Part shown: piece after piece, positions 33,162 to 41,355 of the stretch | How the letters are laid out: the number at the start of each line of letters is the position of its first letter | How positions within the stretch are numbered: position 1 is the stretch's first letter | From: Flavobacterium sp. | GTDB taxonomy: Bacteria; Bacteroidota; Bacteroidia; Flavobacteriales; Flavobacteriaceae | NCBI RefSeq assembly: GCF_039595935.1 | Contig: NZ_JBCNKR010000006.1 | Location: 930,001 to 994,000, forward strand | Direction: 5' to 3' | DNA length: 64,000 bases | Notes under the pieces: model-generated | Told to the model about the DNA's origin: nothing | Seen by the model: only the letters and a program-made list of their open reading frames with translations | Databases searched by the model: none | Program-made: the position numbers and the translations under genes

Positions 33162-34220
33162 CTATTTCTTAGTTTCATCAATTCGTTTTTGAATCAAATC
33201 CCAAGTGTAATAATGAAATGTCATTCCGTTGCTCATCGCTACGAAAAGTCCGTTTTTGTATTTTGGACCTAAATTTACGCTTGTAACATCGGCACCGTCG
33301 CACTCAATTGTAGAAGTTGGAACTTCAGCTAATAATGGATGATTGTTTGGATTTCCTTTAAAACCTTCTCTCGGATAAACCATAAAAGAATTCGCCTGTT
33401 GGTTTGATACCAAAATATATCCTGTAGAATCTGTTTTTTTATAAATCGCAATTCCTTCATGATCTGCTTTGAAATCTTTCTGACCAAAGAAGGCCAGTTC
33501 TTTATTATCATTTAAAGCAGGATCGGCTTTGTATTTTCTAATTCCGGCCTGCTCATCACAATAGTAAACAAAGCCTAATTCATTATCAACAGCAATGGCT
33601 TCGATTTCTTTCTTTCCACTGTATGTTCCGAATTTACGAACCACTTTTGCAACAGCAAATTTTCCATTACCTGAGAGTTCATACTGCCATAAATAACTTC
33701 CTGAAGGTCCTGTTTTTCTTCCTACAATAGCAAAAATCTTCTTGTCACTTGGGCGTGTGTATAAAGAAACTCCCATTGGATCGCGTTCTGTTTCTCCTTC
33801 AAAAACAGGAATTCCGCCATTATCAATCGGCTCTAAATCAGGGAGACTGAAAATTCTAATTTTATTGCTTTCGCGTTCTGTCGTAACGGCAATGTCAACT
33901 TTTTTTCCGTTGATGATTAATCCGTAAGCGATATCCACATTGTTTGGACGTTTTAAAGGAATTGATTTCTTCAGGATCTTTCCATTCAAATCAAAAGCAT
34001 ATAAACCACCATCAGTATCTTTATCAGTTCCCACAATAATACTTTTTGAAGCATCGGCAGGATTAATCCATATAGAAGGATCGTCAGTATCGTGAGGCAG
34101 CGCTTCGGTAACAGTTGTTGGTTTTACGGCATTTGGTGAAACTGGGGCTAATTTATCGTCTTTACAAGCTGTAAATGAAAGGGATAAAAGCAAAAAAGCA
34201 AGTATCGATTTATTTTTCAT
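33162..34220 (-). CDS. Beta-propeller phytase (lipoprotein)
   Basis: A 352-residue lipoprotein of the beta-propeller (alkaline) phytase family, which releases phosphate from phytate using Ca2+. The signal ends at lipobox FTACK (Cys19). The mature chain has LPHDTDDPSIWINPADASKSIIVGTDKDTDGGLYAFDLNGK, the diagnostic first blades with the acidic calcium-binding cluster. Further blades include KRPNNVDIAYGLIINGKKVDIAVTTERESNKIRIF and EGIAIYKKTDSTGYILVSNQQANSFMVY. It is encoded directly downstream of a TonB-dependent receptor gene, a pairing common in marine and soil Bacteroidota and Proteobacteria, which suggests that the receptor takes up phytate or its product. Surface-exposed anchoring is inferred. 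Confidence 0.92.
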   Translation of the reverse strand: MKNKSILAFLLLSLSFTACKDDKLAPVSPNAVKPTTVTEALPHDTDDPSIWINPADASKSIIVGTDKDTDGGLYAFDLNGKILKKSIPLKRPNNVDIAYGLIINGKKVDIAVTTERESNKIRIFSLPDLEPIDNGGIPVFEGETERDPMGVSLYTRPSDKKIFAIVGRKTGPSGSYLWQYELSGNGKFAVAKVVRKFGTYSGKKEIEAIAVDNELGFVYYCDEQAGIRKYKADPALNDNKELAFFGQKDFKADHEGIAIYKKTDSTGYILVSNQQANSFMVYPREGFKGNPNNHPLLAEVPTSTIECDGADVTSVNLGPKYKNGLFVAMSNGMTFHYYTWDLIQKRIDETKK

Positions 34221-34293
34221 TGTGATATTTTATTGAAATGAATTAGACAGAACCGCTAAGTTCTGTCTAATTTAGTCGTTTTTATAATTGATT

Positions 34294-37105
34294 TTACAAG
34301 TCTAATTTCAATCCGAAATTATAACGAGGCTGGTAATATTCAGCTTGTTTTGTATGTGCAGCAACTCCTTGATAATAGCGTAACGGCTGGTTTGTTAAGT
34401 TATTTGCTTCTGCAAAAAAGCGAAGTTTTGGCGTAATTTTATAAGAAGCATTTGCATCTAAGAAAAACTGCTTATCATAATAACTGTCTTTATATGATTC
34501 TGAACCCAATTCATCTAAATAATCAGATGTAAAGTTGGTTGAGATTCTGGCAGAAAAACGTTTGTTTTCCCAAGATAAAGATCCGTTAAACATGTGCGGC
34601 GTTGTTCCCGGAAGGCTGATGTCGTTTCTTTCGTTTCCGTCTTCATCGGCAATTCCTTTTGCTTTAGATTTTGTGTACGTATAGTTTAAATAAACCGCAA
34701 AACCTTTTAAGAACTGACCCGGAAGAAAATCCAGCTGACGCTGAAACGCAACTTCAAATCCGTAAACATCAACTGTATCGCCGTTTCTTGACTGCAAGAA
34801 TGACCAGTTTTCGCCAACCGGAATTGGGTTTACCTGATTTGGAAAATCGGCAGCAAATTTTTCAGTAGTATATTGATTGTCGCTGTAATTGTAAATGAAA
34901 TCATTTAATCTTTTGTAGAAAACACCTCCGGAAATTAAACCAACAGATTTGAAATAATTCTCGGCCATGAAATCATAATTGTATGAATATGTTGCATCAA
35001 GACCGGGATTTCCGGCTGTAATTTCTTTATCGGCAGCAATATTGTTTACGTAAGGAGCCAAAGCATAATAATTTGGTCTTGCCAAAGCTGTTGTAGCAGC
35101 AGCTCTTAAAACTAAATCCTTAGTCGCATTATATTGAAAAGAAATACTTGGCAGTAAATTAGTATAAGAATTTGTATTGTTGATTTTACTTTCTAATTCT
35201 TCTTCATCCAAAACTCGGTTTCCGGTATAATCGATATGCGTATTTTCCATACGGAAACCTAAAACCATCGAAAGTTTATCATTAAAATCCTGATCCCATC
35301 TTACATAAGCGGCATAAATACGCTCTTTAGCATTATAATTTACTGCTAAATATTCTGCAGGATCGGCTTCTTTATCAAATAAAGCTAGCATTGTTTAAAT
35401 CTAAACTTCCTAAGAAAGCGGCCGAAGCAAAAGTTCCCGGAACATATTTACTTCCCGGATTAAATCCTTTTCCGTCATAATAACTGTTTGGAACTTCAGA
35501 TAATAATTCCATTCCATCATTAACCGGTTCATAAGAATAGAACATATTATTTCTTTCTTTTTCTTTCAAACGAAGTCTTAAGCCAGTTCTTAATCTTCCT
35601 TTTTCTCCAGCAATTACAGAGAAAGGAAAACGGATATTTACTTTTGCACCAAATTCACTTTCGCTGGTTTCATCTGTGTTTTCAGTAACCGAATCAAATT
35701 TAAATTCGTCAACAGATTCTCCAACAATTGTCATTAAAGGAAATCTTGGATTTGATAAATCTTCAAACATTTCTAAACCTTTCTGACGGTATTCGATATA
35801 ACGCTCGCCCGGACGGTATTCTCTTGCTTTTGCATAGTTTGCTGACCAGTCCAAATCTAAAGTAGAATTGATTAAATGTTCTCCGCGAAGCGAATAATTC
35901 TGAACTCTTTGGTCTTCTAATCTTCTGTTTTTGTTTCTGCTGTTGTCTACACCACCTTTTGTCTGACGTTTTACACGACCTTCAAAACCTGTGATTTCTT
36001 CACCATTGTAAATAGGTTCGATATCATCATAAGTAGTTCTGAAACGGTTTTCTCTATCGTCTCTCCAATTGTAAATTGCATTCGCAAAAATGGTATTGTT
36101 CTCGTCAAATTTATAATCTAAAGCAACAGATCCGCTGCGGCGAATACGCTGTACATCATATTTTCTAATTTCTGAAGCCTGTAAATATTCATTTCCGAAA
36201 TCATCTTTTACCCATTCGTTTTCGATATTATCAGATCCGTAATCTACATTATTATAAGAACCGCTGAAAACAGCTCCTAATTTATTATCAAAAAAACGAT
36301 TTCCGTATACAAAACCTGCAGTATAACTTGCGTGTTCGCGAATTGGTAAATAACCTCCGGCAAGCGTTGCAGAGATTCTTTCTCCATTTGGAGTTGCTCT
36401 TGTAATTAAGTTTACAGAACCTCCAATCGCATCAGCATCCATGTCAGATGTAAGCGTTTTGTTTACTTCAATTGTAGAAATCATATCAGACGGAATCAAG
36501 TCCATTTGTACGTTTCTGTTATCTCCTTCTGCTGATGGAATACGATCACCATTTAAAGTAACTGAGTTTAACGACGGAGCTAAACCTCTAATGATAATAT
36601 TACGAGCTTCACCCTGATCGTTTTGCATGGTAATACCCGGAACACGTTTTAAAGCGTCTCCAACATTGGCATCAGGAAAACGCCCCATTTGATCAGACGA
36701 AATTACGTTTCCGATATTTTTATTGTTTTTTTGCTGATTCAGCGCTTTGGCCTGACCTTTTAAGATGTCTCCAACAATAACCTCTTTCAATTCATTTTCA
36801 GAAGCTTTAAGAGCAAAATCCAGAACATTGTTTTTTCCTTGCTCAACCGTAATTTCGTGAGTAATAGAAGTATATCCGATATATTTTACTTCAACTTTGT
36901 AAGTTCCGGCGTTAATATTTAATAATTCAAAACGGCCGTTGTAGTCAGAAACCGTGTATTTGTTTTCTCCAACAATCTGAATCATAGCTCCAGGCAGAGG
37001 AAGTTTGTCGTCTATATCAAGCACTTTTCCAGAAATTATGGCCTTTTGGGCATAACCGGAAACGGCTAAAAATAGGAATGTTAATAATAAATAGAATTTT
37101 TTCAT
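34294..37105 (-). pseudogene. TonB-dependent receptor, frameshifted, paired with phytase
   Basis: An outer-membrane receptor of about 937 residues if repaired, with signal peptide (ends GYAQ), a CarboxypepD_reg-like domain (IISGKVLDIDDKLPLPGAMI), and a plug domain starting at DANVGDALKRVPGITMQNDQGE, the mark of the TIGR01782-type receptors. The last strand ends YNFGLKLDL with the aromatic-containing C-terminus. One extra T in the run AAA/TTT at 35381-35383 makes the first part stop after SLDLNNASFI, whereas the second frame continues LFDKEADPAEYLAVNYNAKE. The two halves overlap by 17 bp and together match one receptor. Its neighbour is a phytase, so phytate or inositol phosphates are the likely ligands. 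Confidence 0.92.
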
Positions 37106-37275
37106 TGCGGGGTAGTTTGATTTTTTGCGAAACTAGACTCTTTGTATTACTAAAACCCTTAAAAAAAATTAACATAGTGTTATGATTCGTCAGTTATTCC
37201 TTATTCTTATTAATGTTTAACTAACATTCAAATCTCAAATAATTGATTTGCAGTTAAAAACAAATCAATATTTGA

Positions 37276-37304
37276 TTGTAATTGAAAATTTGGCGCTAAA
37301 TTTG
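37276..37304 (+). promoter_or_regulatory. Promoter of DUF4407 gene
   Basis: TTG at 37276-37278, 18-bp spacer, TAAATTTG at 37297-37304, 31 bp before the ATG. Confidence 0.7.
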
Positions 37305-37335
37305 CCGTATCATCATTAATCAAAAATCATCAATC

Positions 37336-38436
37336 ATGTTAAAACAATTTTTTATCCTTTGTTCCGGTGCCGACCGAGATATTTTAGAAGGATGTTCAGA
37401 AGGCGAACAAACCAAATATGTTGGTATTGGCGCTACCGTTTTTTTTACTGCTGTAATGGCATTTTTAGCCAGTGCCTATGCACTTTTCACCGTTTTTGAT
37501 TCTATTTATCCGGCCTTAATTTTTGGGTTTGTATGGAGTTTACTGATTTTTAATTTAGACCGTTTTATCGTTTCTACCATTAAAAAAAGAGATCGTTTTA
37601 TGGATGAATTCCTGCAGGCGACTCCGCGTATTGCTTTGGCTATTATTATTGCGATTGTAATTTCGAAACCTCTAGAAATTAAAATTTTCGAAAAAGAAAT
37701 CAATACCGTTTTATTGAAAGAGAAAAACGAAATGGAATTGGCCAATAAAAAGCAAATTGGAACATATTTCAAAACCGATTTAGATAAAAATAAAGCTGAG
37801 ATTGCAGCGCTAAAAGCCGATATTGTAAAGAAAGAAAAAGAGGTAAACGCTTTATATTCAACTTACATTACAGAAGCCGAAGGAACTGCCGGAACTAAAA
37901 AACTAGGAAAAGGTCCGGTTTATAAAGAAAAACGCGAAAAACACGACGCAGCTCTTAAAGAATTCGAAACGCTTAAAAAAACAAACGAAGCTAAAATTGC
38001 CGAAAAAGAAAAAGCCGGAAAACAACTTCAGGCCGATTTAGATAAAAAAGTTTCGCAGACACAGCCAATCATAGAAGGTTTCGACGGATTAATGGCGCGT
38101 ATTAATGCTTTGAATAAATTACCTTGGCTTCCGTCATTCTTTATAATGTTGTTGTTTTTAGCAATCGAAACTTCACCAATTATTGCCAAATTATTAGCAC
38201 CAAAAGGTGAATTCGACTTTAAACAAGAAGAAGCCGAAACAGCTATGAAAGCAACTTTGGCACAAAATAAATACCAACGCGATTTATTAGTGAAAACCAG
38301 CGCCGAAATGCACGATAGAGTTTATGCTGATATTGCCGAAGATAAAGGATTGTATGATTTGCAAAGAAAAAATGCAAAAGAATTACTGGAATTACAGTCG
38401 CATAAATTTTTAGACAAACAGAAAGCGACACTGTGA
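37336..38436 (+). CDS. DUF4407-family membrane protein
   Basis: A 366-residue DUF4407 protein. The first half holds three membrane helices: YVGIGATVFFTAVMAFLASA, IYPALIFGFVWSLLIFNLD with the conserved RF, and TPRIALAIIIAIVISKPLEI. A long charged coiled coil of about 110 residues follows (LKEKNEMELANKKQIGTYF through KAGKQLQADLDKKV), then a fourth helix (WLPSFFIMLLFLAIETSPIIAKLL) and a second helical tail. The first residues (ILCSGADRDILEGCSEGEQTKYVGIGA) are typical of the family. Found next to diverse genes in Bacteroidota and Actinobacteria; function unknown. It stands alone with its own promoter and terminator. Confidence 0.9.
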   Translation: MLKQFFILCSGADRDILEGCSEGEQTKYVGIGATVFFTAVMAFLASAYALFTVFDSIYPALIFGFVWSLLIFNLDRFIVSTIKKRDRFMDEFLQATPRIALAIIIAIVISKPLEIKIFEKEINTVLLKEKNEMELANKKQIGTYFKTDLDKNKAEIAALKADIVKKEKEVNALYSTYITEAEGTAGTKKLGKGPVYKEKREKHDAALKEFETLKKTNEAKIAEKEKAGKQLQADLDKKVSQTQPIIEGFDGLMARINALNKLPWLPSFFIMLLFLAIETSPIIAKLLAPKGEFDFKQEEAETAMKATLAQNKYQRDLLVKTSAEMHDRVYADIAEDKGLYDLQRKNAKELLELQSHKFLDKQKATL

Positions 38437-38462
38437 GATGTAAAAGGTAATTTGTAAAATGT

Positions 38463-38500
38463 AAAAAGGCTTAAGTTTATTTGAACTTAAGCCTTTTTTA
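38463..38500 (+). terminator. Terminator of DUF4407 gene
   Basis: Perfect stem AAAAAGGCTTAAGTT / AACTTAAGCCTTTTT with T-run. The palindrome is nearly symmetric, so it also serves the convergent PH/SHOCT gene. Confidence 0.9.
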
Positions 38501-38545
38501 TTTTTAAGAGAGATAAGATACATTTCACCTCTCACAAATCACATT

Positions 38546-39246
38546 TTACATATAGCTTAAAATTTCTTTTTTATAAGCATCATATTCTCCCTGCATAATT
38601 AAACCATTATCAAGAAGTTTTTTGTAGTTCTGTAATTTATCAAAAAGTTCTTCTTTAGATAAATCACTTAATTTACGTTCTCCAGCTGGATGAGTCGGAA
38701 GCGGTTCGTAAGTTTCAGTAACAACCGGCGCAGCTGGTAAAATTTCAGCAAAACTTGTTACTTCTTCCGTTTCTACTTCTTCAATTTCTTCAGCTTCTTC
38801 TTCAAAAACTGGTTCAGCAGTTTCCTGAACCGGAGCTGCAGAAGTAACCGGATTTTTTAATAAATCCAATTGTTCTTTAGCGTAAGTATAAATTTTTCTA
38901 GCCTGAATTTTCGGAATATAGTCAATTGAAATTGCTAAATCTGTTTTAGTACCAAATGAAAATTCAGAACCTAAAATGTTTTCTTTTACAAAAGTACTTG
39001 CAATATCATCCCAGGTGTAATCTGTAAAATCCATAGAAAGACCTAAATTTTTAGGTTTACAGATAATGATACGCTTGTTTGTCAATACAATACTATCTGG
39101 AAAAACAGTAATTGCAGGTTTTTTTGCACAGCGATGTATCCAACTTCTTCGCCTTTCATCAATAAATCGTTAAGTTTCGAAGTGATTTTTTCAATCGCTT
39201 TTGGATCTTGTTCTTCGTTCAGAAATTTTTTAAATTGTTCTTTCAT
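38546..39246 (-). pseudogene. PH-domain protein with SHOCT tail, frameshifted
   Basis: From the ATG at 39244-39246 the frame reads MKEQFKKFLNEEQDPKAIEK and on to GEEVGYIAVQK, then leaves the true frame. Adding one T to the plus-strand T7 run at 39119-39125 restores KKPAITVFPDSIVLTNKRII and joins the long downstream part. The repaired protein has about 233 residues: an N-terminal helical piece, a bacterial PH-like domain (ITVFPDSIVLTNKRII to ISIDYIPKIQARKIY), an acidic Glu-rich linker and a C-terminal SHOCT helix pair (KLSDLSKEELFDKLQNYKKLLDNGLI). PH/SHOCT proteins are thought to help oligomerisation. Function unknown. Confidence 0.8.
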
Positions 39247-39314
39247 TTTTTTAAGTTCTAAGTTACTAAGCTGCTAAGTCGCTGAGTTTTTTACTGACGC
39301 TACAAATGTAATGC

Positions 39315-39686
39315 CTAATTTTCTAATTGAGTAATTTCATTTTGAATTTTCTTTGTCAAACTTTTGAAAACCAATTCATACGAATGATCTATCAATTCTT
39401 TGACAAATTTTACAGGTAAATTTCCATTCAAAGCCACCGTATTCCAGTGCACTTTACTCATATGATATCCAGGTTCAATTTCATCATATTCTGCTCTGAG
39501 CTCCTGTGCGCGGTCGGGATCACATTTTAAATTGACAGATTGTTCGTTTTTTTCCCATTGCGAAAGAGAAGATAAAGCAAACATTTTTTCGCCAACTTTA
39601 AAAACCAGAGTATCTTCATCAAAAGGAAAATGTTCGCTGACCCCTTTTTTCGATAGACAATATTCGTAAAACGTTTCTAAATTCAT
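39315..39686 (-). CDS. MmcQ/YjbR-family protein
   Basis: A 123-residue protein of the MmcQ/YjbR family, which has a double-wing DNA-binding-like fold. Landmarks: YCLSKKGVSEHFPFDEDTLVFKVGEKMFAL at the N-terminus, then VNLKCDPDRAQELRAEYDEIEPGYHMSKVHWNTVALNG, with the conserved P-x-YHM-x-K-x-HW. The end is a helix with LIDHSYELVFKSLTKK. It is the first of three small minus-strand genes that follow one another closely (DUF4260 7 bp upstream, GNAT before that). Role unknown, perhaps nucleic-acid binding. Confidence 0.93.
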   Translation of the reverse strand: MNLETFYEYCLSKKGVSEHFPFDEDTLVFKVGEKMFALSSLSQWEKNEQSVNLKCDPDRAQELRAEYDEIEPGYHMSKVHWNTVALNGNLPVKFVKELIDHSYELVFKSLTKKIQNEITQLEN

Positions 39687-39692
39687 AACAGT

Positions 39693-40043
39693 TTATTTTC
39701 CGATTTCACCTAAATGCGTGTATTTAAAGCCTTTTTCATATTTAAGACCGTAACCAAAAATACGGTCCATTGCTGAATGTGAAAATAAAATAATTCCGGC
39801 TAATTGAACACTTTCAATACTTAAATAACATCCTAAACCATAAATTAAAAGCGCAATTCCTTTATGATGAAAGACATTGTAGAGAAAAGCACCCGCTTTA
39901 TTTCCGAAAGTATATCCAATCATGGATAAATCCGGAGCCAGAATTAAAACCAAAAAGCACCACCATTCAAAATTTAAGCGGTTAAAAAGAAATATTCCGA
40001 GAAGAAATAAAGCTGTTTCTTCGAGTTTTAAGACAGTTTTCAT
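39693..40043 (-). CDS. DUF4260-family membrane protein
   Basis: A 116-residue protein with about four membrane helices. The DUF4260 signature is seen as LILAPDLSMIGYTFGNKAGAFLYNVFHHKGIALLIY and the closing HSAMDRIFGYGLKYEKGFKYTHLG. It overlaps the GNAT gene upstream by 4 bp (ATGA-type) and is followed at 7 bp by the MmcQ gene, so the three form one transcript. Function of the family is unknown. Confidence 0.92.
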   Translation of the reverse strand: MKTVLKLEETALFLLGIFLFNRLNFEWWCFLVLILAPDLSMIGYTFGNKAGAFLYNVFHHKGIALLIYGLGCYLSIESVQLAGIILFSHSAMDRIFGYGLKYEKGFKYTHLGEIGK

Positions 40044-40441
40044 TTGATTATTTTTTCCATCATCTTTTCAGGATGATTCAGTTTTGTAAATCCGAATTTT
40101 TCGTATAAAAAGTGAGCATCTGTTGTTGCCAGTCGCCATATTTTTACTTCTTGCAATTGAGGATCATTCATCATTGTTTCGATTAAAATGGATGAATAGC
40201 CTTTTCCACGGTGTTTTTCATCAATAAAAACATCCATTAAATAAGCAAAAACGACATAATCAGTTATGACGCGTGCAAAACCAATTTGTTTGTCATCCAA
40301 ATAAATTCCAAAACAAACCGAAGCATCAATTGTGCGCTGAACTTCGTCGATAGTTCGTCCGGCTGCCCAATAAATGTCTTTTAAAAAGTTCTGTATAAAC
40401 GGAACGTCGAGTTTTGTTTTATCTGTAGAGACGGTAATCAT
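40040..40441 (-). CDS. GNAT-family N-acetyltransferase
   Basis: A 133-residue acetyltransferase of the GNAT fold. The acetyl-CoA loop is VFIDEKHRGKGYSSILIETMM (R/Q-x-x-G-x-G/A), preceded by the beta-4 strand VFAYLMDVF and followed by LATTDAHFLYEKFGFTKL, a typical motif B. The N-terminal part is short. Such proteins acetylate small amines or protein termini; the substrate is not predictable. It heads the three-gene unit GNAT, DUF4260, MmcQ. A short palindrome-type repeat lies upstream. Confidence 0.92.
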   Translation of the reverse strand: MITVSTDKTKLDVPFIQNFLKDIYWAAGRTIDEVQRTIDASVCFGIYLDDKQIGFARVITDYVVFAYLMDVFIDEKHRGKGYSSILIETMMNDPQLQEVKIWRLATTDAHFLYEKFGFTKLNHPEKMMEKIIK

Positions 40442-40527
40442 TTTAATTTTAGATTTTAGAGTTCAGATTTTAGATTTTTTGTAGTAGAGTAATCTAAAAT
40501 CTACATTCTAAAATCTAAAATTTTATA
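40442..40527. repeat. ATTTTAGATTTTAGA palindrome overlapping the cyclase stop codon
   Basis: An imperfect inverted repeat of (T)TTTAGATTTTAGAnTT units on the left with TAATCTAAAATCTA and CTAAAATCTAAAATT on the right. The right arm runs into the end of the cyclase gene and encodes its last residues (ILDFRM and the TAG stop), so the repeat has set the C-terminus of that protein. Confidence 0.7.
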
Positions 40528-41277
40528 TAATATCGGTTTTGATGGACTTGCATCGTTTTCGAATGAAGCGATTTGGAGATTTAGAATATAATTTCCGTCT
40601 TCAATGTCTTCACGAACATAAATCATTTCGGTAATTGTGGCATTTAATCTTGCGTCAGAATTTAGATTATGAGTGTCTTTTACGTTCCAAAACGCTTTAT
40701 GAGCCAATAATTTTCCTTCATCATGTTCTTTGTCCACACTTGGCAAATCAATCAGTAAATGCTGAATTTCGCTTTCGCGGATGAAAATTGCAGCGTCTTC
40801 AGACAAATAAGGCGGATTTGTATTCGAATATTTTCTTGATCTTTTATCTTTTGAATTAGGAATTGTTCGAATTATTAAAGCCTCGTTTGTCACATTGAGC
40901 GAAGTCGAAATGCTTTCTTTCGTAATCACAAAATCGTCTCCAATTTTTTCAGGCTCAACCGTAATCAATTTTGCTGTAAAGAAAAACTGTTTTAGCGATT
41001 GATTAATACTGTAAAAATCATTCGTAATATGTCCCAAACATTCCGTGTGCGTTCCATGCCCATGCGGATTGAAGAAAATATTATTGAAATTTGTTGATGA
41101 TTTTCCTTCCGAAACTTTTCCAATCCAATCTCCAAAAACTACGGGTTCAATAACTGGTTTTTCGATGTACCAGGCAATTGGGTTTTCGTCTGTATTTGTT
41201 AAAGGAATAGAAATATCAATGGGTTTTGATAAGTCGATTTGGTATTTATTGTCAAGAATTGCAATCATTTGGGACAT
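40501..41277 (-). CDS. Cyclase-family (kynurenine formamidase-like) hydrolase
   Basis: A 258-residue protein of the cyclase superfamily (KynB-like amidohydrolases). The metal site is NPHGHGTHTECLGHI near residues 70-84 (HxGTHxD/E-type), preceded by DLSKPIDISIPLTNTDENPIAWYI and followed by LLIDLPSVDKEHDEGKLLAHKAFW. KynB-type enzymes hydrolyse N-formylkynurenine; no tryptophan-pathway gene is near, so the substrate may differ. Residues of about 121-132 (ESISTSLNVTNE) are encoded by a fragment of an intergenic palindromic repeat (40886-40917), and the C-terminus by another. The insert lies in a surface-like loop between strands. Confidence 0.88.
   Translation of the reverse strand: MSQMIAILDNKYQIDLSKPIDISIPLTNTDENPIAWYIEKPVIEPVVFGDWIGKVSEGKSSTNFNNIFFNPHGHGTHTECLGHITNDFYSINQSLKQFFFTAKLITVEPEKIGDDFVITKESISTSLNVTNEALIIRTIPNSKDKRSRKYSNTNPPYLSEDAAIFIRESEIQHLLIDLPSVDKEHDEGKLLAHKAFWNVKDTHNLNSDARLNATITEMIYVREDIEDGNYILNLQIASFENDASPSKPILYKILDFRM
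40886..40917. repeat. GAGCGAAGTCGAA repeat fragment inside the cyclase gene
   Basis: The plus-strand TTTGTCAC..TGAGCGAAGTCGAA is almost the same as the intergenic repeat inner arm at 33057-33072 and the mvaD fragment at 54306-54337. It is read in frame on the minus strand as TSTSLxVTN-type residues. Confidence 0.85.
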
Positions 41278-41355
41278 GGATTTTATGGATATTCTAACGC
41301 AGATTTCTACGGATTTATCAGCGTTGCCTGCATCCGTTTAATCAGCGTCTAATTT

